From NCBI RefSeq assembly GCF_001894865.1, contig NZ_BCXA01000050.1, positions 1-55,537 of the forward strand: a stretch of 55,537 nucleotides of DNA, read 5' to 3'. Of this stretch, positions 49,295-55,537 are shown piece by piece. Made by a program: the position numbers and the translations under genes. Every line of letters begins with the position of its first letter. Position 1 is the stretch's first letter. The notes under the pieces are model-generated. The model saw only the letters and a list, made by a program, of their open reading frames with translations, searched no databases and was not told the DNA's origin. This stretch comes from Rhodococcus maanshanensis NBRC 100610 (GTDB lineage Bacteria; Actinomycetota; Actinomycetes; Mycobacteriales; Mycobacteriaceae).

Positions 49295-50491
49295 ATGACA
49301 CCCGTGCCCACCGATCACGCAATCTCGTTCGACCCGGCGCAGCGCCGCGCCCGACTGGCCCGACGCCACCGGCTCGCGCCCGAGGCCCGCGCCGCGTGCG
49401 TGACCGAGGCGGCAAGGAGCCTGGTGTGCCTGCACGGCACGGACCCCGCGACGATCTTCCTGTCCGCCCGGGCAAGGGTCGACGGCATGGTGGTGGCGGA
49501 CCTGGAGCGCGCCATGTACGACGAGCGCTCGTTGGTCAAACACCTCGCGATGCGGCGCACCCTGTTCGTGTTCCCGAGCGAGTCGCTGCCGTTCGTCCAG
49601 GCCGGTGCCAGCAATCGGGTTGCCGACACGGAGCGGCGGCGCCTGATCCGGGAGGTGGAGAAGGCCGGCCTGTTCGACGACGGGGCCGGCTGGCTCGGGG
49701 CGGCAGGAGACGCGGTGCTCGATGCGCTGGAGGGTGGTGCGCCGATGTCGTACACGACTCTGCGCGAACAGATCCCGCTGCTGAAGGGCTCGATGACCTA
49801 TGGCGAGGGCCGGAGCTGGGGTGGGCAGGTGTCCGTCGGACCTCGGGTGCTGACCGTGCTGTCGGCCGAGGGCAGGATCGTGCGTGCGACCAATGACGGA
49901 CCCTGGCGGGCGTCGCGGAACCGCTGGGCGACAAGCGAATCCTGGCTGGGCGCGCCGATCGAGCATCAGACGGAGGCGGCAGGCGCGGCCTGGCTGGTCG
50001 AGGCGTGGCTGCGCGCGTTCGGCCCCGGCACCGAGGCCGACCTCAAGTGGTGGCTCGGGTCGACGGTGTCCACCGTGCGGAAGGCGTTGTCCGCCTTGGA
50101 TGTCGTCACGGTCGACCTGGACGGCCGAGCCGGCTACCTGTTGGCCGACGACCAGGAACGGGACGACCCCGTCGAGCCGTGGGCGGCACTGCTGCCCGCT
50201 CTCGATCCGACCACGATGGGCTGGCGGGACAGGGACTGGTACCTCGGGCCGCACAAGGACCTGCTGTTCGACACCAGTGGCAACGCCGGCCCGACGGCGT
50301 GGTGGGACGGCCGGATCGTCGGGGGCTGGTGGCAGGACGAGGCCGGGCAGGTGGTGGTGCACCTGCTCGAGGACGTCGGTGCCGAGGCGCGACGGGCGTT
50401 CGACGAGGAGGCGGTCACGCTGTCGGCCTGGCTCCAGGGTGACAAGGTGCTCCCCCGCTTTCCCTCGCCCCTGGCGAAGCTGCGAGCTTGA
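49295..50491 (+). CDS. Winged-helix DNA-binding protein (HTH_42/AlkZ-like family)
   Basis: 398 residues. RRARLARRHRLAPEARAACV, SLVCLHGTDPATIFLSARAR, RTLFVFPSESLPFVQAGASN, HQTEAAGAAWLVEAWLRAFG and HKDLLFDTSGNAGPTAWWDG follow the HTH_42 family, which includes the DNA glycosylases AlkZ/YcaQ. The QxQ or QxD catalytic motif of AlkZ is not evident here, so glycosylase activity is uncertain. Starts 28 bp after pepN in the same direction. Confidence 0.82.
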   Translation: MTPVPTDHAISFDPAQRRARLARRHRLAPEARAACVTEAARSLVCLHGTDPATIFLSARARVDGMVVADLERAMYDERSLVKHLAMRRTLFVFPSESLPFVQAGASNRVADTERRRLIREVEKAGLFDDGAGWLGAAGDAVLDALEGGAPMSYTTLREQIPLLKGSMTYGEGRSWGGQVSVGPRVLTVLSAEGRIVRATNDGPWRASRNRWATSESWLGAPIEHQTEAAGAAWLVEAWLRAFGPGTEADLKWWLGSTVSTVRKALSALDVVTVDLDGRAGYLLADDQERDDPVEPWAALLPALDPTTMGWRDRDWYLGPHKDLLFDTSGNAGPTAWWDGRIVGGWWQDEAGQVVVHLLEDVGAEARRAFDEEAVTLSAWLQGDKVLPRFPSPLAKLRA

Positions 50492-50781
50492 CGGCCGGTC
50501 CTGATCGCGGCCCGCGAACGGGCGGTTATCGGAACAACGGCCGTGTGGGTGGCCCGACAAGCGCCCGTTCGAGAGGCAGGGACTGCTCTGGCATGTAGTC
50601 GTTTGTGTGGCTTCCTAGACGCCACAACGGTTTTCGCGCGCACTCTCGCCGCCCTTGACCTGCTCGCGCACTGCGAGTACGCATAGATGCGAGGCGTAAT
50701 CGACCCCCGCGATGCGAGTGCAGCCGATTGGTGCACCCGGCGAGGGGTGTGCGCACAGATCTGGCGAACGCAGGGTGTGTC
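50492..50781. other. 290 bp spacer
   Basis: No convincing gene on either strand. No clear terminator after the winged-helix gene. Near its 3' end it must hold the amine oxidase promoter, but no clear hexamers were found. Confidence 0.35.
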
Positions 50782-52158
50782 ATGGCTGACGTCGATGTCG
50801 ACTATTGCGTTGTAGGTGCGGGATTCGCGGGGCTGACGGCGGCGCTGCGGCTCAAACAGGCGGGCCGATCGGTAGCGCTGCTGGAGGCGCGGGACCGGGT
50901 CGGCGGCCGAACCTTCACGGAGGTGCGCGAGGACGGGACGTGGATCGACCGCGGCGGTGCGTGGGTGGGGCCGGGTCAGGACCGGATCTATGCGTTGATG
51001 GATGAGTTCGGTGTGCCGAGCTACAAGCAGTACACCGACGGGCAGGCCATGATGGTGGTCGGCGGCAAGCAGCACCGCTACGAAGGCACCATCCCCCTGA
51101 CGATGAGCCCGTGGGTGACGGCGAACCTCGGCGCGGTCTTCCTCGAGCTCGGCTCGATGTGCAAGACGATCCCCCTCGATGCCCCCTGGCGGGCGAAGAA
51201 GGCCGCTGAGTGGGACAAGATCAGCCTGGCCAAGTGGCTCGACGACAACGTCCTGTCGGGACCGGCGCACGAGCTCCTCGAGACGGCGATCGCGGGCTGC
51301 TACACCTCCGCGGCCTCCGAGGTGTCAATGCTCTTCGTGCTCTACCAGATGGCGTCGGGTGGCGGCCCTGGCTTCGTTCTCGGGGTCAAGGACGCGGCTG
51401 AGGACGAGCGGCCGGTCGGCGGCATGGGCGCGATCTACCGGCCGATGGCGGCGGAGATAGGGGACGCAGTCCATCTAGGCCAGCCGGTTCGCGGCATCAC
51501 GCAGGACGGCAACGGTGTGACCGTTCGCTCCGAGGACATGACGGTGCGTGCCCGGCGGGTGATCGTCGCGGTGCCGCTCGCCATCGCGAGTCAGATCCGC
51601 TACGAGCCGATGCTGCCCGTCGACCGCTCCTTCCTGCACCAGCGGATGCCGAGCGGCTCGATCGTCAAGATCGCGGCCGTGTACGAGGAGCCGTTCTGGC
51701 GGGCCGACGGACTGTCGGGCCAGTCGGCGGCACCGGGCTCCCCCGCCACCATCACCATCGACGCGGGCACGGACGCGGCCACGCCAGGGGTGCTGTGCGT
51801 CATCGTCGAGGGCCCGATCGCGCGCGAGCTCGGACGCCTCGGGGAGGCCGAACGCCGGAAGGCGGTGCTCGGCGAGCTTGTCGGGCGCTTCGGCGAGAAG
51901 GCGCGCTCGCCCGTCGACTACATCGAGCAGAACTGGTGCGTGGAGCGCTATTCCGGCGGCGGCATGCTCAGCCACGCACCGACCGGGGTGCTGACGGAGT
52001 TCGGTCCCGCGCTCCGCGAGCCCTGCGGTCGCATCCACTGGGCCGGCACGGAGAGCTCCGCGCAAATGTGCGGCTGGGTGGACGGCGCCGTCCGCTCCGG
52101 TGAGCGTTCCGCGCGCGAGGTGACCGAGCGCGACGGGCTGACCCCCGCCGGACGGTAG
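50782..52158 (+). CDS. Flavin monoamine oxidase family protein
   Basis: 458 residues. FAD dinucleotide motif CVVGAGFAGLTAALRLKQ then VALLEARDRVGGRTFTE at the N-terminus, and the C-terminal FAD contact IHWAGTESSAQMCGWVDGAV define the amine oxidase (MAO-like) family. It oxidises primary or polyamines to aldehydes. ATG 50782 directly precedes the family start; no obvious Shine-Dalgarno. The usual Cys for covalent flavin sits in QMCGWVD. Confidence 0.9.
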   Translation: MADVDVDYCVVGAGFAGLTAALRLKQAGRSVALLEARDRVGGRTFTEVREDGTWIDRGGAWVGPGQDRIYALMDEFGVPSYKQYTDGQAMMVVGGKQHRYEGTIPLTMSPWVTANLGAVFLELGSMCKTIPLDAPWRAKKAAEWDKISLAKWLDDNVLSGPAHELLETAIAGCYTSAASEVSMLFVLYQMASGGGPGFVLGVKDAAEDERPVGGMGAIYRPMAAEIGDAVHLGQPVRGITQDGNGVTVRSEDMTVRARRVIVAVPLAIASQIRYEPMLPVDRSFLHQRMPSGSIVKIAAVYEEPFWRADGLSGQSAAPGSPATITIDAGTDAATPGVLCVIVEGPIARELGRLGEAERRKAVLGELVGRFGEKARSPVDYIEQNWCVERYSGGGMLSHAPTGVLTEFGPALREPCGRIHWAGTESSAQMCGWVDGAVRSGERSAREVTERDGLTPAGR

Positions 52159-52198
52159 TCCGTCGCGCCGGCATGTCGGACCGCGCGGCTACCGTTGC

Positions 52199-53905
52199 GT
52201 GGTGACCGCCAAGGCTCGCCGAAAGACCGCCCGCCCCGCGAAGAAGGCCGCGGCGAAGAAGGTCGATGCGCCCGTCGCAGGCCCCGGGGAACGCGTCTGG
52301 GTGCTCGAGGTGCCGTTCCGGGCTCCCGCGCCCGGCGCAAAGTACTACGGGGCCATCAAGAGTCACGCCTACGTCGGGTCGAGCCTGCCCGAGGAACTCC
52401 GCCTCTATGCGGCGAAGCCGTACTCGTACCAGCAGTGGGTCGAGGACGAGCTGAACGGTACCCGGGGTCCGTCCGCCGAGGCAGCCCCGAAGGAGTTGCG
52501 GCGCGAACAGCTCGAGGGGGCCGCCGCGATCGCCCGGGCGGCCGAGGCGAGCTTCCGGGGCTTCTGCCTCTCCGACGACCCGGGCCTGGGCAAGACGCTC
52601 AGCGCGATCGCAGGCGCGAAGGCGGTCGCTCAGCAGCGCGGCGGCACAACGATTCTCGTCACCGTCGACCGCCCCACCTCGATCACCATCCCGCACTGGC
52701 GCGCGTCGATCGCGGCCGTTGGCGACGGTGGCTATCGCTGGCTGATCATCTCCCCCGACCAGCTCAAGAAGCTCATCGCCCGCAACGGCAGGCCGAGGTA
52801 CCGATTCGACGTAGTCGTCAACGACGAGGCACACAACTTCCGGCACGACTCGCAGCGCACGGACTACCAGCGGCGGGTGACCCGCCATCTCGACCCGCCA
52901 GAGAAGGCGCCGTTCGTCATCTCGCTGACCGCGACCCTCGGGCACCACCCCGGCGAGTGGCGGTACCTGTCGTCGCTGCTGGCGCAGGTGCACCGAGAGC
53001 CGCCGCAGCGGTGGGACGAGCTCGGCGCCCGACTGGTCGAGCTCGGGGTGCCGCTGGAGCGGTACATGGGCCGCTGGCAGTGGACGGCGGAGGCGAAGGC
53101 GTCGGGCCGGATCCAGGCCGACGCCGTCGCCCGGGTGCGGGACGTGATGACCGCCGCCCAACCGCCGGTGATGCTGCACCGGGACGCGCCATGGGGGCAG
53201 GCCCCGATCGACGGGCTCGGGGTCGACCTGACCGTCGCGGAGCGACAGCAGTACGAGATGGAGTGGGGCGACTACCGCCGCGAGATGCAGATCGCCAGGA
53301 CCGGCTCCGACACCGCGCGCGGTCGGGCGGCACTGATCCGGTTCCGACAGAAGGCAGGCATGATCCGGGCGCCGCACACCGCGGACCTGGTCGCGGCGAC
53401 TGTGGAGCGCGGCTATCAGTGCCTGGTCGCGACGGAGATGGTGAGCACCGGCGCGGAGCCGGTCGCCGACCTCCTCGAGGCGCGCGGCATCGCGGTGTCC
53501 CGGATCTTCGGCGGCCGCCGCGACGCCGAGAACGAGAGGCTGCGGTTCCAGCGCGGAGAGACCCGGGTGGTCGTGTTCAACACGACCTCGGCGATCAGCC
53601 TGCACGCCGCCGAGCACCTCACCGACGGCTCCCGGGCAACCGCGACCCCTCGGATCGGGTTCTTCCACCAGCCCCGGTACTCCGGCATCGCCGCCCGACA
53701 GACCATCGGCCGTGGTCACCGCGACTACCAGGTGTGCCCCTGGTCGCTGCTCTACGCCACCGACACGGTCGAGGAGTCCGCTGCCACCACGATGGTCGAC
53801 CGGCTGATGGTCACCTCCGCCAGCGTCGACGGCGACACCAGCGCGCTGGTGTCGATCGCCCGGATGTTCAACGCGGACTGGATCGACCAGCGGGCCTTCG
53901 ACTGA
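52199..53905 (+). CDS. SF2 (SNF2/DEAD-like) helicase
   Basis: 568 residues. A Lys/Ala-rich N-terminal tail (about 1-25), then DDPGLGKTLSAIAGAK (Walker A 127-133), VVNDEAHNFRHDS (DEAH, D209), LTATLGHHPGEW (motif III), and C-terminal motif VI RQTIGRGHRDYQ. It resembles the compact SNF2-like helicases common in actinobacteriophages; no phage structural genes are near. GTG start, possibly leaderless (52199 or 52202). Confidence 0.8.
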   Translation: MVTAKARRKTARPAKKAAAKKVDAPVAGPGERVWVLEVPFRAPAPGAKYYGAIKSHAYVGSSLPEELRLYAAKPYSYQQWVEDELNGTRGPSAEAAPKELRREQLEGAAAIARAAEASFRGFCLSDDPGLGKTLSAIAGAKAVAQQRGGTTILVTVDRPTSITIPHWRASIAAVGDGGYRWLIISPDQLKKLIARNGRPRYRFDVVVNDEAHNFRHDSQRTDYQRRVTRHLDPPEKAPFVISLTATLGHHPGEWRYLSSLLAQVHREPPQRWDELGARLVELGVPLERYMGRWQWTAEAKASGRIQADAVARVRDVMTAAQPPVMLHRDAPWGQAPIDGLGVDLTVAERQQYEMEWGDYRREMQIARTGSDTARGRAALIRFRQKAGMIRAPHTADLVAATVERGYQCLVATEMVSTGAEPVADLLEARGIAVSRIFGGRRDAENERLRFQRGETRVVVFNTTSAISLHAAEHLTDGSRATATPRIGFFHQPRYSGIAARQTIGRGHRDYQVCPWSLLYATDTVEESAATTMVDRLMVTSASVDGDTSALVSIARMFNADWIDQRAFD

Positions 53906-54110
53906 GTGGACGTCCGGATCCTCGTCCCGCTCACCGGGACGAATCGGATCGGTGGTCGGGGCGCGCACCTAGCCTCCGATTCGGACGAACCTGGACGCAG
54001 CGATCGGCTCGGGGGATATCTTCGGAAACTGGGTGTCGCTCGGCGCATGCCCATTGACCGATTCGGCTTCTGGCCGTATCGCATCGAATCTTCTGTTCGA
54101 AGGGAATTTC
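53906..54110. other. 205 bp spacer before the SDR gene
   Basis: No gene seen. The last 12 bp hold the SDR Shine-Dalgarno (AAGGGAA). Confidence 0.35.
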
Positions 54111-54914
54111 ATGGCGACCTACGTCATCACTGGCTGTGCCTCCGGGATCGGCGCGGCCACCAAGGCACGGCTGGAATCCGACGGCCACCGCGTCATCGGC
54201 GTGGACCTGCACAACGCCGACGTCAATGTCGACCTGAGCACGGCCGACGGGCGCCGCGACGCCATCGCGCAGGTGGCCGCGCTGGCCGACGGCAGCATCG
54301 ACGGATTCGTCCCGTTCGCCGGCCTGGCCGCCGCCGCGGGCCGACCCGCGAATCTGCTGATCGCGGTCAACTACTTCGGCGCCATCGAACTCCTCGAGGG
54401 TCTGCGCCCGCTGCTGGCCGCGGGCAGGAACCCGTCCGTGGTGCTGATCAGCTCCAATTCCACCACCAGTCAGCCGAACTGGCCGACCGATCTCGCCGAC
54501 GCCTGCCTGGCCGGTGACGAGTCGGGCGCCAACGCGGTCGCCGCGACGTTCGGGGAGTGGGCCGCGATCCAGGCCTACCCGGCCACCAAGGCCGCGCTGG
54601 CCTACTACGCCAGGACGAAGTCCGCCGAGTACATCGCGCAGGGCATCCGCCTCAACGCGATCGCGCCGGGCCTGATCGACACCCCGATGACCCAGGAGGG
54701 GCGCAAGGACCCGCTGGTCGGTGCGGGCATGGAGCACTTCCTGTCCACCATCCCCGCCGGTCGCGGCGGCACGCCCGAGGAGGTGGCCGCTCTGGTGGCG
54801 TTCCTGCTCGGCCCCGAGGCCAGCTACTTCGTCGGATCCGTCGTCTTCGTCGACGGTGGCACCGACGCCGCCAACCGCGGCAAGGACTGGCCGAAGGTGT
54901 GGGACATGAGCTAG
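54111..54914 (+). CDS. Short-chain dehydrogenase/reductase
   Basis: 267 residues. NAD-binding TGCASGIG (residues 8-15), GVDLHNADVNVDLS, catalytic Ser in VVLISSNSTTS, YPATK (YxxxK) and a long insert before it typical of 3-alpha-HSD/carbonyl reductase-like SDRs. GLIDTPMTQEGRKDP and FVGSVVFVDGGTDAA end the fold. ATG 54111 is preferred over an upstream start: Shine-Dalgarno AAGGGAA lies just before it and the TGxxxGxG follows at once. Confidence 0.9.
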   Translation: MATYVITGCASGIGAATKARLESDGHRVIGVDLHNADVNVDLSTADGRRDAIAQVAALADGSIDGFVPFAGLAAAAGRPANLLIAVNYFGAIELLEGLRPLLAAGRNPSVVLISSNSTTSQPNWPTDLADACLAGDESGANAVAATFGEWAAIQAYPATKAALAYYARTKSAEYIAQGIRLNAIAPGLIDTPMTQEGRKDPLVGAGMEHFLSTIPAGRGGTPEEVAALVAFLLGPEASYFVGSVVFVDGGTDAANRGKDWPKVWDMS

Positions 54915-54957
54915 GGCCTGTAGGCCACACCGGAGGACGAGGGGGTCCGTTCCGAAA

Positions 54958-55537
54958 TGAACTGGTCCCCGAAAGTTGGACTGGCCAAGTAGGAGCCTAA
55001 GCGGCAAGGGCCTGGGTCCGGTATTGCACCGGGCTCAGGCCCTTGAGCTTTGTGGAGATGCGTTCGGTGTTGTACCAGTGGATGTAGTCCGCCAGCGCGG
55101 TGGCCAAAGCGTCGCTGTTCAGGTATCGCACGTGGTGGAAGAGTTCTTCTTTGAGGTGGCCGAAGAAGTTCTCGATCACGGCGTTGTCGAAGCAGTTGCC
55201 CTTGCGGGACATCGATTGGGTCGCGCCGGCATCGGCGAGCAAGCGTCGCCAGGACTCGTGCTGGTACTGGAATCCCTGATCCGAGTGCACCAGCGGCGTC
55301 TGCCCGTCGCCGAGGGTCGCGATCGCGGCACGCAGGGAGCTGTTGGTCAACTGCAGGTTCGGTGATGGACCGACCGAGAAGGCGATGATCTGTCGGTCGA
55401 ACAGGTCCATCACCGGCGACAGGTAGAGCTTGTCCTCACCGACGCGGAACTCGGTCACGTCGGTGACCCACTTCTGGTTCGGTGCGCTGGCTTCGAAATC
55501 GCGCTCGAGCAGGTTCGGGGCGACCTTGCCGGCCTCA
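54958..55537 (-). mobile_element. IS3-family insertion sequence, one end (cut by the window edge)
   Basis: The terminal inverted repeat starts TGAACTGGTCCCCGAAAGTT at 54958, with the 5'-TGA end typical of IS3 elements. The transposase reads away from it. The element lies 43 bp after the SDR stop. The other end and any target duplication are outside the window. Confidence 0.82.
54997..55537 (-). CDS. IS3-family transposase OrfB (integrase core), 5' end cut
   Basis: 180 codons visible; the start lies beyond the right edge. The DDE catalytic residues are seen in WVTDVTEFRV, LVHSDQGFQYQ and NAVIENFFGHLKEE, with HWYNTERISTKLKGLSPVQY as the usual C-terminal block. OrfB is normally made by -1 frameshifting from OrfA. 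The C-terminus is intact, so the copy may be functional. Confidence 0.92.
   Translation of the reverse strand, partial: EAGKVAPNLLERDFEASAPNQKWVTDVTEFRVGEDKLYLSPVMDLFDRQIIAFSVGPSPNLQLTNSSLRAAIATLGDGQTPLVHSDQGFQYQHESWRRLLADAGATQSMSRKGNCFDNAVIENFFGHLKEELFHHVRYLNSDALATALADYIHWYNTERISTKLKGLSPVQYRTQALAA

Noticed and set aside
52199-54110. Prophage remnant
   Set aside because: Only a helicase with phage flavour is present; no integrase, structural or lysis genes and no att-like repeats were seen.
1-55537. tRNA, rRNA or CRISPR array
   Set aside because: Read through for cloverleaf ends, rRNA-like stretches and regularly spaced repeats; none was found by eye. A tRNAscan or CRISPR finder run would settle it.

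Overview
The window is high-GC DNA from a mycolic-acid actinobacterium (Rhodococcus/Nocardia/Gordonia/Tsukamurella type). The evidence is two MspA-type mycomembrane porins, a complete conservon (cvnABCD), a HelR-type rifamycin-protection ATPase, frequent GTG starts and leaderless promoters. The genus cannot be fixed from sequence alone. No rRNA, tRNA or CRISPR array was seen.

Layout. 1-3713: a catabolic operon (thiolase, FAH-family hydrolase, metal-dependent cyclase) divergent from a TetR regulator. 3714-4988: gene-poor DNA and a small secreted protein. 4989-8848: the conservon. 9137-11894: poorly characterised genes (a small acidic protein, then a HEAT-like/YcxB-like/unknown operon). 12035-18941: a methyltransferase, a DUF808 membrane protein and a tightly coupled STM4015-STM4014-STM4013-STM4012-STM4011 cluster (two radical SAM enzymes, an ATP-grasp protein, an alkaline-phosphatase-fold hydrolase and a leucine-rich-repeat protein), whose function is not known to me. 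19238-22770: a thioesterase/HxlR divergent pair, a DJ-1-type protein and nitronate monooxygenase. 22876-31792: a rifamycin-response region with helR and a Rox-like FAD monooxygenase, each behind a nearly identical ~120 bp module holding a rifamycin-associated element (RAE) and a conserved 5'UTR hairpin. 31873-34285: a copper-type module (His-rich protein, MFS exporter, CsoR-like operator).

34398-40018 is the most striking part. Two M-box (Mg2+) riboswitches stand back to back as a ~150 bp inverted repeat and are transcribed outward from divergent TTGACA promoters. Each aptamer is followed at a similar distance by a short upstream ORF with a strong Shine-Dalgarno sequence and early acidic/proline codons, then by a gene. 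On the plus side that gene is mgtA (P-type Mg2+ ATPase), followed by two MspA porin genes. On the minus side it is a 68-residue protein of unknown function. I infer a Mg2+-starvation regulon that couples an inner-membrane pump to mycomembrane porins.

40184-55537: AIM24-like, DoxX, FGE-like, PQQ-propeller, thioesterase, TetR/SRPBCC, aminopeptidase N, winged-helix, amine oxidase, SNF2-like helicase and SDR genes, ending in an IS3-family element cut by the window edge.
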